From the NCBI GenBank assembly GCA_017553035.1, contig JAFZNE010000034.1, positions 1-64,000 on the forward strand: 64,000 nucleotides of DNA. The letters are read 5' to 3'. Below are positions 24,830 to 33,642 of this stretch, in pieces. The notes under the pieces were generated by a model. It was not told where the DNA came from and ran no database searches. It worked only from the letters and a program-made list of their open reading frames with translations. Made by a program: the position numbers and the translations under genes. Position 1 is the first letter of the stretch, and each line of letters begins with the position of its first letter. This DNA is from Lachnospiraceae bacterium. Lineage in GTDB: Bacteria > Bacillota > Clostridia > Lachnospirales > Lachnospiraceae.

Positions 24830-25834
24830 TCAATACTCCTGTCCGATCCCCGCATAAGGAATACCATTGATCAGGCATTCCGCAGCGTCTTCGATATCTT
24901 CATAGTCCAGTTCCTCACCTTCACGCATAGAACATTCAAATTCATCCACGATATTTTCGATCAGCACCATATCTATGAACAGCGGCAGCTTATTTAACAT
25001 CTCATCCGGAATCTCAGTTTCGGTTCTGTAGCCCTGCAATTGAAGATCGAAACACTGCTGCATCAGCGCAAAGCGCTTGTCCGGGTCGGTTTCCTGCCTT
25101 GTCCAGCCTTCGTTATGGGTCCAGAGGTTGGCAAGATCAAACATATACCAACAGTTCATGCAGTTGTCAAAATCAAACACCGTGATCGCGCCTGTATCCA
25201 TGTCGATATGATAGTTGCCATCACTGAAATCAAAATGAACCAAACCATAGCAGCTTTTATCCATCGGTAACGTATGGAATTCGTCCAGACGTTTGGCGAT
25301 GGCTGTTTTCAGCTCACTGTATTCGTCATATATCAGGCGGTTAATGTACGCCATATTGTATTTGTCGAAGTAGTTCGGGCGTTTATGGACAGGCATATAT
25401 ATCTTGGACAATCTGTGGATCGCGCCCAGAGCCTTGCCGGTGTTATAGAAATATTCGCTCAACGGCACGCCTTCCCGGTATCGATAGCCGTTATCCGCAA
25501 TAAGCATTCCTTTGGCGTAGGCAAACAGGCTGACATAAACAGCCTTACCATCGGCATCGGCCTCCATACACTCCACAAGCTTGCCATTGACAGACGGGAT
25601 CACATCCGCCACAGGCGCGCCGTTCTCCGCTAGAAAACGCACAAACTCAGTCTCGGCAAGATAATCGTTCTCGCTTCGATCTCCGAGGGCGGAGATGCGA
25701 AGAACATACTGCTTTTCCCCATTCCTGCTGACGATCACAATCTGATTCCGTCCGCCTTCATGGCCGGATACCGGGGTAAAGGTGCAGTCCTCCATGGAAT
25801 ATAAAGCTTTAACTTGTTCAAGAATTTTCTTCAA
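24830..25834 (-). CDS. aminoglycoside phosphotransferase-fold kinase
   Basis: 334 residues, APH/choline kinase-like fold. The catalytic loop reads YGLVHFDFSDGNYHID, with the H-x-D-x-x-x-x-N pattern, and the metal-binding FDFDN follows at about 223. The N-terminal nucleotide-binding part includes YVLRISALGDRSENDY. TTG start, seven bases after GAGAGG. Related proteins phosphorylate aminoglycosides, homoserine, choline or protein; no specificity can be read. Part of the GNAT-rich cluster. Confidence 0.82.
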   Translation of the reverse strand: MKKILEQVKALYSMEDCTFTPVSGHEGGRNQIVIVSRNGEKQYVLRISALGDRSENDYLAETEFVRFLAENGAPVADVIPSVNGKLVECMEADADGKAVYVSLFAYAKGMLIADNGYRYREGVPLSEYFYNTGKALGAIHRLSKIYMPVHKRPNYFDKYNMAYINRLIYDEYSELKTAIAKRLDEFHTLPMDKSCYGLVHFDFSDGNYHIDMDTGAITVFDFDNCMNCWYMFDLANLWTHNEGWTRQETDPDKRFALMQQCFDLQLQGYRTETEIPDEMLNKLPLFIDMVLIENIVDEFECSMREGEELDYEDIEDAAECLINGIPYAGIGQEY

Positions 25835-25853
25835 TCAAATACCTCTCATTCGT

Positions 25854-26465
25854 TTATTCTTTCCCGTCTGACGTCGATCGTCCGTAATACGGGGAATCTC
25901 CGTAATACCGGTCTTTCAGAGTACAGCCGGACCAATATCTGCGAAAATAGAAATAGTCGTCACAATACCGATTGTAGTGATAATCGTAGACCGTTCTCTT
26001 TTCAAAGAGCCGGAAACCACTCTTCTCCGCCGTCCTGCGGGACGCCGGATTGTCAACATCCATTACCACGATCAGATAATCAATCCCATGTATCCGGCAG
26101 AAATCCTCGGCAAATGCCTCCGCCGCCTCGGATGCATAACCTTTACCTGTATATTCACCGATCATCATCCATCCCAGTTCATATTCATGGAGCATATTAT
26201 GTTTGCTGAAGGAAAGGGCTCCCATAACAACACCGGTTACCCTGTTCTCAATGGCATAACAGCGCCATGTATCGGTGTCGCAGTTTTCCTCAATTCTTTG
26301 AAATTCACGGATGTAGCTTTCCATATCGTCCCGTTGCACGTCAACATCCAGAAAATCCGGACAGAATTCCGTTACCTGCGGATCGGTCTTAATCCTGTAC
26401 AATGCCTCCGCATCATCCTCCCGGAACGAACGGATGATCAGTCTTTCTGTTTGATAATCCATCAT
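25854..26465 (-). CDS. GNAT N-acetyltransferase (RimJ/RimL type)
   Basis: 203 residues. ETERLIIRSF-like start (QTERLIIRSFREDDAEALY) and the acetyl-CoA loop GEYTGKGYASEAAEAFAEDF mark the Acetyltransf_3 group, which modifies N-terminal amines of ribosomal proteins, amino acids or drugs. The C-terminal tail (YDYHYNRYCDDYFYFRRYWSG) is unusually rich in tyrosine. Start ATG follows GAGGATT; two ATGs are adjacent. Confidence 0.85.
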   Translation of the reverse strand: MMDYQTERLIIRSFREDDAEALYRIKTDPQVTEFCPDFLDVDVQRDDMESYIREFQRIEENCDTDTWRCYAIENRVTGVVMGALSFSKHNMLHEYELGWMMIGEYTGKGYASEAAEAFAEDFCRIHGIDYLIVVMDVDNPASRRTAEKSGFRLFEKRTVYDYHYNRYCDDYFYFRRYWSGCTLKDRYYGDSPYYGRSTSDGKE

Positions 26466-26505
26466 AATCCTCTGCTTTTTATTTCATCGCTTCTTATTCC
26501 CGCGC
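26461..26505 (-). repeat. 15-bp x3 tandem repeat over a stop codon
   Basis: Minus strand GCGCGGGAATAAGAA, GCGATGAAATAAAAA, GCAGAGGATTATGAT, contiguous. The first contains the stop TAA of the upstream gene, the second an in-frame TAA, and the third supplies GAGGA and the ATG of the next gene. Confidence 0.65.
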
Positions 26506-27366
26506 CATATAAGCGTAAAGCGTTATCCACTTGTTCTCTTCCCCGACGTTTCCGGCCTTGAATGCCGGTACGCTTTTGGATGCTGTCAGCACATATCTTC
26601 CGTTCTCCAGTCTGTGCTGATCCAGCACTTTATACCCGGCCTGCATGGCTTCCGACTCCGGATCGCACCCCAATGCGCGCAGAGCATAAACGATCTGATG
26701 TGCCCCGATCTTGATGGGATCGAGCGGATAGAATGTGCCCAGCATCACGTCCACCATGGGCGTTTTCATATCGTCCGTCCGGTAGAAAATGTTTCGCTTG
26801 GTAAAATAATGTACCAGTGCCTCTTCGCATTTTTCCCTGTATCCCTGTAAATGCAGTTCCGCCACCAGCAGCAGGTACTCCACCGTCAGCCGTGCGCAGC
26901 TCTTATGCGGTTTCTTTGGATCATTGATCTTTTTGTTGGTGCTGATGCATCCAAATCCCCCATCTTCCTTGATAAGTTTAAGAACGGAATCAATCTCATT
27001 CTTAACTATATCTTCCGTATAATATCCCAGTTTCACCAGGTTTCTGAGCAAAAGCGGCTCACCGCAGAGCATCTTGAAGCCTGTATTCTCGATCAGTGTA
27101 AACACCTCATCATCGATATCCTTTCCGATATCTGCCCTTGTCAATCCCCATTCGGCAAAAGCCATGATCGCATCATACTTATCCCACGGCTTGTCTTTCT
27201 TTAGTTTCTTAAGTCCGCGCTCATATACCTTGCTCTGAAGCAGTTCTTTTTTGCAGTTGACAACGCGCTCATCATCTTCCGAAAGCTTCATATATTCCTT
27301 CAGAGTTCTGAGCCGCACTTCCGGGGTTTCTTCTTCGAGCAGCCATTCCAAATTTGTCCGTTCCAT
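26494..27366 (-). CDS. alpha/alpha toroid (squalene cyclase-like) protein
   Basis: 290 residues, made of regular helical hairpins. Repeats such as GYYTEDIVKNEIDSVLKLIK, EDGGFGC, and a later GAHQIVYALRALG, resemble the terpenoid cyclase/prenyltransferase alpha/alpha barrel. The QW-like DGGFGC phrase occurs once. No DxDD or other catalytic acid motif is evident, so an enzymatic role is doubtful. Ribosome site CGAGGAG. Lies between two GNAT genes on the same strand. Function unknown. Confidence 0.7.
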   Translation of the reverse strand: MERTNLEWLLEEETPEVRLRTLKEYMKLSEDDERVVNCKKELLQSKVYERGLKKLKKDKPWDKYDAIMAFAEWGLTRADIGKDIDDEVFTLIENTGFKMLCGEPLLLRNLVKLGYYTEDIVKNEIDSVLKLIKEDGGFGCISTNKKINDPKKPHKSCARLTVEYLLLVAELHLQGYREKCEEALVHYFTKRNIFYRTDDMKTPMVDVMLGTFYPLDPIKIGAHQIVYALRALGCDPESEAMQAGYKVLDQHRLENGRYVLTASKSVPAFKAGNVGEENKWITLYAYMARE

Positions 27367-27396
27367 TCTTCTCCTCGTTGTTCGTCCTTCACATTA

Positions 27397-27492
27397 CCTT
27401 CGTTGCAGCTGGATTCTGACAACCTTATCCTTCATTGCAGCTGAATTCTATCATTATTCTCCTTCATCGCAGTTGAATCCTGTAATACAGAT
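27397..27492 (-). repeat. 32-bp x3 tandem repeat of a gene 3' end
   Basis: On the plus strand CCTTCGTTGCAGCTGGATTC (27397), CCTTCATTGCAGCTGAATTC (27429) and CCTTCATCGCAGTTGAATCC (27461) start exactly 32 bp apart. The third copy is the coding end of the double-GNAT gene with its stop; the other two lie past the stop. Confidence 0.9.
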
Positions 27493-28465
27493 AATCTCCG
27501 GAAAATGCCGTTTCTCCCTGATTCTGTTTTCTGTCATACAGGACAAATCCCACACTCTCATAATTTTTCGGAGCGATCAGATTACTGTTTGTCAGCACGC
27601 GGATCTCTTTCAGCCCTTCATATTCCCTGATACGTCTGAGTGCTTCCGCGAGCTGAGCTTTGCCGAATCTGTTTCCCTTGAAGGCTGTTCTTATACCATT
27701 ATGACCAATCTCCACGTATTCCGGCCGGTTTCTGGGATCCCAGCTGATAAATCCGATCGGTTCCTCATTGAAGCAGGTTACGAAAGCGAATTTAACCGCA
27801 ATCTCCGGGTTATCAAAAAAGAAGTCATCAGTTTCTCTCCAGTTTTCGTCCCAGCACTGTGCACAGCGTTCGTCAAAAGAATACGCATCTTTCAAAATGC
27901 TGTACATGATGCCTCTGTCAAAATCTGTAGGTTTCCGAAAGGACAGTACTTCACGGCTCCATTCTTCCCTCGTAATTGCAAAAGCATAGGAAATTGTGTT
28001 CTTCGGATCCGGGTATTCCTTCACTTTCTTCATTCCATTGGCCATGGCGGTTCGCCATGAGCCCTCATTGGTGTATTTCATATACGAATACAAAACATTA
28101 TACTTTGTATTCAGAAATGCCCAATCCCGCACAGCCCTGGCCGCTTCCTTCGCGAAGCCCCGCCTCTGGTATTTCTTATGGATATGATACCCGATCTCCG
28201 GCAGCATCTCCCCATCGATATTCTGCAGAGTCAGTCCGCAGTCCCCGATAAATTCTCCGGTCTCCTTCAGTACTACCGCCCAAAGTCCAAAGCCATTTTG
28301 GGCATAATTTTCCAGATTCCATTCGATCCAGCGTCTGGTACGGGCTTCGTCAAAAGGCGCCGGATAATGCTGCATAGTCTCGGCATCAGACACTATTTCA
28401 TACAGTGAATCATAATCATCTGTTGTGTACTCCCGCAACAGGAGTCTTTCCGTTTCTATCACCAC
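27464..28465 (-). CDS. double GNAT acetyltransferase
   Basis: 333 residues. Residues 1-170 form an Acetyltransf_3 domain beginning IETERLLLREYTTDDYDSLY with the acetyl-CoA loop KKYQRRGFAKEAARAV. Residues 175-333 form a second GNAT with IRTAFKGNRFGKAQLAEALR. Both loops look functional. GTG start; GAGGAG lies about 11 bases upstream. The two halves are not close copies, so the fusion joined different GNAT families. Substrate unknown. Confidence 0.85.
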   Translation of the reverse strand: MVIETERLLLREYTTDDYDSLYEIVSDAETMQHYPAPFDEARTRRWIEWNLENYAQNGFGLWAVVLKETGEFIGDCGLTLQNIDGEMLPEIGYHIHKKYQRRGFAKEAARAVRDWAFLNTKYNVLYSYMKYTNEGSWRTAMANGMKKVKEYPDPKNTISYAFAITREEWSREVLSFRKPTDFDRGIMYSILKDAYSFDERCAQCWDENWRETDDFFFDNPEIAVKFAFVTCFNEEPIGFISWDPRNRPEYVEIGHNGIRTAFKGNRFGKAQLAEALRRIREYEGLKEIRVLTNSNLIAPKNYESVGFVLYDRKQNQGETAFSGDYLYYRIQLR

Positions 28466-28501
28466 TTTGATCTCTTCTCCTCAAAAACACCAATGCAGCA
28501 G

Positions 28502-29203
28502 TTAATCCTGCCTGTTTATGTTCCGGGAATAGTCCTGTTCCAGCTCACGTATATCGTCTTCAGCGATCGGGTGTAACTCTCTGCTCTCTACACGGTAGAT
28601 TTTTCCGACGATGTCAATCTTTCCTTCTTTGATAAAGAAAGCACTCATATCCTCCATCGCATATACTGTGCGGGTTTCAGACATTTCCAATGTCTTTTCG
28701 TACCGCCAGGTATCATCCGGGTCATGATGACAGCTTACGGTAATGTTCGTAAGCCCCAGTCCCGGGAAAGGTTCCATGGATTCAAAGAAATCCACCGTAT
28801 TACGTGCCATGTTCATAGACCCCGCGCTCACGCCGAAGATCGCTGCATGGCAGTTAAGTAATGCCTCGTAACAGTCTTTCTCCCTGATCAGACCAAGCTG
28901 TTCCTCACAGACTCCTCCTCCCATCAGAAATATGCAGTCGGCATTTTCAACGAGCGTCTTTGCCTCCGAAGGATCTGTGCGCTTATCTATAACGCAATGC
29001 TTCTCAAACGGCAGGCCCTGTTCGGCGAACATTTCATGCATGCCGTTGCAGTCATCGTCATTTTGCGCGTATTCAAGCGGACAGGCGGTGATAAAAACGA
29101 TGCTTTTTCGCACTGTCAGTTCTTCGCGAAGCCGTTTTGTTATCTCTTCGGAAAAATGATGATCCGGAAACCCGCTGAACACAGCCAATAATTCTTTTTT
29201 CAT
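28502..29203 (-). CDS. peptidase S51-like (dipeptidase E family)
   Basis: 233 residues. The nucleophile elbow IFGVSAGSMNMA (Ser near 125) matches the GxSAGs motif of PepE/cyanophycinase-like peptidases, and the preceding CIFLMGGGVCEEQLG resembles the family's substrate loop. Cytoplasmic. The start ATG overlaps the region just after the upstream gene stop (4-base gap). Cleaves Asp-x dipeptides in known relatives; here the substrate is unproven. Confidence 0.82.
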   Translation of the reverse strand: MKKELLAVFSGFPDHHFSEEITKRLREELTVRKSIVFITACPLEYAQNDDDCNGMHEMFAEQGLPFEKHCVIDKRTDPSEAKTLVENADCIFLMGGGVCEEQLGLIREKDCYEALLNCHAAIFGVSAGSMNMARNTVDFFESMEPFPGLGLTNITVSCHHDPDDTWRYEKTLEMSETRTVYAMEDMSAFFIKEGKIDIVGKIYRVESRELHPIAEDDIRELEQDYSRNINRQD

Positions 29204-29207
29204 TCGT

Positions 29208-30263
29208 TTATTCCCTTTCCAGTATTTTCAATCCCTCTTTATAATCCTGCCCCAGAATTTCCTGGACTTTCTCAAACTCATATTTTTCATGTAGTCTTGT
29301 CTGGATTTTCAGAAATTCTTTCTTTCCATGCTCCCTGATATACAGAGACTGGGCCTTTGCGGCATTTGCTCCGTCATTTGACGGTACATAGAATCCCTTT
29401 TCACAGGTCTCTATTTCGCTGCATTCGTAACATCCGTCAATATTCTTCTCATTACAGCACTTTACATTGGGACATATCCTGCCTTCGGAACAGGTGGCAA
29501 AAGAGCATGTATTATACTCTGTTCTGCAGCCTCCGCACCACTCTCCAAGGAAACAATGGTTGCATGATAATCCGCAGATTGCGACAGGGTCGACACCCTT
29601 TCTGGCAATCATACAGAGTTTATTTTTAATACGCCTCATCGCTTCAATATGCATGATCCAGTGGCGCGAAAAGGGCATCTGGATAAGTCCTTTTATATCT
29701 TTCCCGCACCAGTAATCGATCAGCCAGAATGCGTTTTCATCTTCACTGACGCACTTGCTTTCTGTCAGCTTTTGTTTTATTTCTTCGGAAAATTTTCTTT
29801 TTAAATCTTTATATTGCAACTGTAAAAGGATCTTATCACTTGACTCTTTTACGGCCTTTGCATAAATGTATAGTTCCTTCACATTCAGTTTCTTCGAAAA
29901 CCCGGCGATATCTTCGCCTTCAAGTTCATTACCCGTGGTAATGATAGGAGAACCGGTCGCATCAAGATAAGCATTCCTGAACAATATCTGCTCATCCTCA
30001 GCGATCATCTCATGAGCCACGATATCCTCTATCCTGAATATATGCCATATGGAATACGCGAGTGTTTTGCTGTGATATCCCTTGGCTCCCGCGAACGGCA
30101 TTTGGTAAAAAGCCTCATCGGGATAGCCTTCTACTATCCAGGTTATCTGTTGAAACAATTCTTCCCTGAATTCTATCAGCTTCTGAACAGCCTCGTTAAA
30201 TGTCGCTTCTTTCGACAACAGTTTTTGTATTTCCTTATTCTTTTCCGCCCAATCCCTGTCCAT
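29208..30263 (-). CDS. DinB-like + DUF3795 fusion
   Basis: 351 residues. The first ~200 form a four-helix DinB/YfiT-like bundle with a histidine-bearing AYSIWHIFRIEDIVAHEM helix. Residues ~220-290 are cysteine-rich: AICGLSCNHCFLGEWCGGCR, then CSFATCSEGRICPNVKCC, typical of DUF3795 zinc/iron-binding modules. The tail (300-351) is charged. DinB relatives include bacillithiol-dependent transferases; the DUF3795 role is unknown. AAGGAG ribosome site is supplied by a 15-bp repeat of the upstream gene end. Confidence 0.8.
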   Translation of the reverse strand: MDRDWAEKNKEIQKLLSKEATFNEAVQKLIEFREELFQQITWIVEGYPDEAFYQMPFAGAKGYHSKTLAYSIWHIFRIEDIVAHEMIAEDEQILFRNAYLDATGSPIITTGNELEGEDIAGFSKKLNVKELYIYAKAVKESSDKILLQLQYKDLKRKFSEEIKQKLTESKCVSEDENAFWLIDYWCGKDIKGLIQMPFSRHWIMHIEAMRRIKNKLCMIARKGVDPVAICGLSCNHCFLGEWCGGCRTEYNTCSFATCSEGRICPNVKCCNEKNIDGCYECSEIETCEKGFYVPSNDGANAAKAQSLYIREHGKKEFLKIQTRLHEKYEFEKVQEILGQDYKEGLKILERE

Positions 30264-30268
30264 CTCTT

Positions 30269-30298
30269 CTCCTTTTATTTCTTATCTTTTTATTTCTT
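30269..30298 (-). repeat. 15-bp x2 tandem repeat over a stop codon
   Basis: Minus strand AAGAAATAAAAAGAT then AAGAAATAAAAGGAG. The first holds the stop of the AraC-type gene; the second holds an in-frame second TAA and forms the AAGGAG ribosome site of the next gene. Confidence 0.7.
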
Positions 30299-31126
30299 CT
30301 TCACTGGAATGCAGATCTCGCTCACATAATCCTTTGACGCGGCATCTCCGGGCAGATAATTTTCGATATCCACATCCGGGATCAGCTCGTAATCGGATAC
30401 CGGCAGCCATTCCTTGTAGATCCGCTCCCACATATCCTGTATCGCCTTAGGTGCCGGTCCGACGCATTTGAATACAGCCCAATCGTATTCAGGGATATGG
30501 ATAACCTCAAATCCATCCGGCACACCGTCTACGTCGCTTGCCTTACAGCCGATACCGTACTTAAACTCATTCCTTCCGGCCTTCTCCTGAGCACATACCC
30601 CCAGATAACCGGGAATCTTTCTATACTCCTCATCAGCATAGTATTCATCCCAGAATTTCGGGATCTCCTCCTCGCTTGTTTCGGCATTAAATTCCTTTGC
30701 GTGTACGAGAAGCTCCATTGCTTCCCATCTTTCAATATTATATTCCATGATACAGCCTCCTTCTATTGTGATCCGGACGGTATACCTGCTCATGAACCGG
30801 ATAGGTTCTCCTTTTCTGGCCTGCGCAGGTGAAACGCCATGAAACCTTGTAAATGCTTTGGTAAAGCTTTCCGGCGTATCATAACCATATTTGAGAGCAA
30901 TATCGATGACTTTCCCATCGCCTTTTGCGAGCTCCGATCCTGCCTGCGACAATCTCCTTTTCCGCAGATATTCCGCAGGAGACATATCGGTCAGCAGCGT
31001 GAAGGCACGCTGAAAATGGAATGCTGAAAGATTCACTGATTTAGAAATATCTGCGAGTGTTATGTCTTCTGTCAGATTCTCTTCCATGTATTCTATTGCT
31101 TCATTGATAGTCCTTACCCAATCCAT
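30290..31126 (-). CDS. AraC-family regulator with GyrI-like effector domain
   Basis: 278 residues from ATG 31126, which has AAAGGAGGG upstream (an in-frame start 11 codons earlier lacks one). HTH_18: two helix-turn-helix segments at about 1-100 (LADISKSVNLSAFHFQRAF and IALKYGYDTPESFTKAF). Residues 118-278 form a GyrI-like/effector-binding domain (MEYNIERWEAMELLVHAKEF onward, ending EICIPVKKK). This is the MarA/Rob-like arrangement that senses amphipathic drugs. It is the natural candidate regulator for the surrounding modification enzymes. Confidence 0.9.
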   Translation of the reverse strand: MDWVRTINEAIEYMEENLTEDITLADISKSVNLSAFHFQRAFTLLTDMSPAEYLRKRRLSQAGSELAKGDGKVIDIALKYGYDTPESFTKAFTRFHGVSPAQARKGEPIRFMSRYTVRITIEGGCIMEYNIERWEAMELLVHAKEFNAETSEEEIPKFWDEYYADEEYRKIPGYLGVCAQEKAGRNEFKYGIGCKASDVDGVPDGFEVIHIPEYDWAVFKCVGPAPKAIQDMWERIYKEWLPVSDYELIPDVDIENYLPGDAASKDYVSEICIPVKKK

Positions 31127-31153
31127 TCGGTATCCCTCCTTTCGCTTCGCTTC

Positions 31154-31189
31154 AGGCACTCACAGATTCGCCTTCGGCGAATTCTGCCT
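31154..31189. repeat. nested palindrome
   Basis: Outer AGGCA (31154-31158) / TGCCT (31185-31189) around AGATTCGCC-TTC-GGCGAATTCT. No T-tract follows, so it is not a terminator. Similar architecture to 53-86. Confidence 0.45.
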
Positions 31190-31270
31190 GCCTTTCGCTT
31201 AATATTTTAAGGCTGTATCTGTAATTAATCCTGTCTTTGCTTGCTTTGTTTTGTCAGGCTCCGCGATCTT

Positions 31271-32632
31271 TCAGATGATCCGTAACTCATAATCGATCAA
31301 AGTCATATTCTCGTTGACGGGCTTTTCATCCCCTACTCTTACAAACCCGCACTTTTCGTACAGATGGCAGTTCCGCCCCTCCTGAAGGATCGTCTCGAGT
31401 TTCCATATCTTTACTTCGGAATACATTTCAAAAGCCTTTTGTATCGCAGCATAACCTATCCCGCGATCCCAGAACTCAGGGCATATAAATATCGGGCTGA
31501 TGAACGAAACCTTCTTCTCATCTGGATCGTTGTGTCCGAGATTGATCGCTCCCACTCTCGTGCCGTCCATGATGATAAAATAATACTTTCTGTTCGGCCG
31601 TGCCGCTCTTGCCCTGATGCGTTCGATAGATTCTATAGCAGGCGAACCCTCATCGTGGTATTTTTCATAGAGAGGCATAAAACTTTTTACCTGCATCTCA
31701 TGAAGTATCTGTAATTCATCCTCTCTTACTTCTTCGAGCTTAATGTGATCAAGCATGTCTGTCCTGCTCATATTTAATCTGTTCTCCCTTTCATATTCAT
31801 CTTTTAAATATGTCAAATGTGAGATAATGTCAGGATTCCAGGGGATCATATCAGGTATCAGTTCACACGGGAACTCCTTACAAAGGCCGCAGAATTGAAC
31901 ACCGTGATCTCTCGCACATTTATGTATCCTGCACCTGCCCGATCCTGCCCATTCGGGAACGACGCCGTCGGCCTCTATACACCCCGGACATTCTCCTGCG
32001 ACTTTTTTAGTGCATCTAGTGCAGCATTCTCCGCAGGCTGTAATGACGGAAAAATCAATATTTTGATATGCCTTTTCTACATGAGCGAGTTCTTTCTTTT
32101 CTGTTAAGCTTTCGCCATCAAAGATCAGTTCCACAATGTATGGCATCCAATTTACGATCCTCAGAAAATCATTTACCCCAAATGACCGGTCATAATAATT
32201 CAAAATACAGCTCAAAGCAGTCCCATGGGTTCCGATGACCACAGTTTTGCCTTTGTAAAGATCGAGAACATCCTTAAGCGCTTCTATGTTTCTTTTTTGT
32301 ACAGATTCAAGGTTCTCCCCGCCTTCCTCCGCGAAAGAAAAATCCGCCCATCGCCTTTCGAGCATTCCGGATGCATCGGTTCCTGCTTTCCTTTCCCGAA
32401 ATCTCTCGTCGGTTTTTATATTCATACAGAAGAAATCCGCAGTCGTTATGATCGTATCAATACTTCTTTGATACGGGCTGCTTAAAAAAGCATCTATATG
32501 CCGGTCTTTCAGCGTGTCCAATACAAGCTGCCGGTCGATCATTCCTTCATCCGTCAACGGCCTTGTACGGTCATCACTGTACGGGTGCAATGACTGGGCA
32601 TGTCTGACAAATATTACTGTTGTTTTTTCCAT
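31271..32632 (-). CDS. histidine phosphatase + DUF3795 + GNAT three-domain fusion
   Basis: 453 residues from ATG 32632 (an upstream GTG gives four more). Residues 1-190: histidine phosphatase with FVRHAQSLHPY and the second histidine in VVIGTHGTALSCIL. Residues ~195-275: DUF3795 cysteine-rich segment, ACGECCTRCTKKVAGECPGC and later CRIHKCARDHGVQFCGLCKE. Residues ~295-453: GNAT domain with CPEFWDRGIGYAAIQKAFEM. All three show their key motifs and the frame is unbroken. Ribosome site weak. Function unknown. Confidence 0.83.
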   Translation of the reverse strand: MEKTTVIFVRHAQSLHPYSDDRTRPLTDEGMIDRQLVLDTLKDRHIDAFLSSPYQRSIDTIITTADFFCMNIKTDERFRERKAGTDASGMLERRWADFSFAEEGGENLESVQKRNIEALKDVLDLYKGKTVVIGTHGTALSCILNYYDRSFGVNDFLRIVNWMPYIVELIFDGESLTEKKELAHVEKAYQNIDFSVITACGECCTRCTKKVAGECPGCIEADGVVPEWAGSGRCRIHKCARDHGVQFCGLCKEFPCELIPDMIPWNPDIISHLTYLKDEYERENRLNMSRTDMLDHIKLEEVREDELQILHEMQVKSFMPLYEKYHDEGSPAIESIERIRARAARPNRKYYFIIMDGTRVGAINLGHNDPDEKKVSFISPIFICPEFWDRGIGYAAIQKAFEMYSEVKIWKLETILQEGRNCHLYEKCGFVRVGDEKPVNENMTLIDYELRII

Positions 32633-32681
32633 CTGATATCTCACATCCTTACTCTGCGAAACTCATCCTGTTCTTTCTCTT

Positions 32682-33614
32682 TTAAATCTCTCCCTTGGCA
32701 AAGAGATTATCCTTACCCATTCCGCAGACATACGGATTGCTGTCATACTCATGACAAAAATCCAGAAAGTCTTTTCTTTGCAACGGATCTTTCATTATCT
32801 TTACAAGGATCTCATTCGGGATGGTTCTTGCATAAGCTCCGGGGCCTGCAAGAGATATGTTCTTCACACCATTCTTTTTAAGGATTCCTTCCAGTTCATC
32901 CGGCATAAAATGATAGGAAATACTCCACGGAGTTTCGCCATTATCATAAGACTTCTTTGACTCTTCTACATCGCATAACAAGCCGTTTTCATATGTTTTC
33001 CACAGAGCCTCTTTGTTAAAAGAAAACCCTTCTATCATCTTCTCTCTGCTGCTTATGCACCACTGTACCCATGCGTCCTTACTGTCCTCATCCAGAATAA
33101 ACTGATTCTTCTGTATGGGATTGGACAAATAAGGCAAGGCTCCCAGCCGGCTCGATACGCTTATCATAATGCGCTTTTTTGCGATTCTGACAAGTTCACC
33201 GATAGTCCGTTCCTGATTGGGATAAGTGTAGGATATCGGTGAATCAAAGGACATTACAAGGTCAAATGAACGATCCTCGTATTCTGATAGATCTTCAAGT
33301 GCTCCTTTAACAAAAGTCAGCTTATCAAGCACTCCCTCTTTTTCTGCTATCTCTTTCGCTTTATCGATCATGGGCTGAGAGATGTCAAAGTGCGTCACAC
33401 GGATTCCCTGCCTGGCCAACAGTATTGAAAAGCGTCCGCAGCCCGCTCCGCCGTCAAATGCAGTCTCTATACCGTCGAGATTGGCAAGCAGTTCTTTTTC
33501 TATGTGTGATTTCTGAACTATATCATCGATAAAAGTGTGTTCCCTCTCAGCTTCCAGTTCACCTTTATCAGGCTGATTCCACATTCTTTCTGAAATTTTC
33601 GTACTGTAATCCAT
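32682..33614 (-). CDS. class I SAM-dependent methyltransferase
   Basis: 310 residues. SAM-binding motif I reads AFDGGAGCGRFSILLAR near 50, followed by VTHFDISQPMIDKAKEIAE (acidic loop) and FDLVMSFDSPISYTYP (motif II/post II). The C-terminal region is longer than the minimal fold and unassigned. Small-molecule methyltransferase most likely. SD AGGAG lies about 13 bases upstream of the ATG. Confidence 0.83.
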   Translation of the reverse strand: MDYSTKISERMWNQPDKGELEAEREHTFIDDIVQKSHIEKELLANLDGIETAFDGGAGCGRFSILLARQGIRVTHFDISQPMIDKAKEIAEKEGVLDKLTFVKGALEDLSEYEDRSFDLVMSFDSPISYTYPNQERTIGELVRIAKKRIMISVSSRLGALPYLSNPIQKNQFILDEDSKDAWVQWCISSREKMIEGFSFNKEALWKTYENGLLCDVEESKKSYDNGETPWSISYHFMPDELEGILKKNGVKNISLAGPGAYARTIPNEILVKIMKDPLQRKDFLDFCHEYDSNPYVCGMGKDNLFAKGEI

Positions 33615-33642
33615 TTCAATCCTGACTCCTAAGTTTCGGAAC

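Noticed and set aside
27397..27492. CRISPR-like repeat
   Set aside because: The 32-bp units are degenerate, have no spacers of constant length and include coding sequence with a stop codon.
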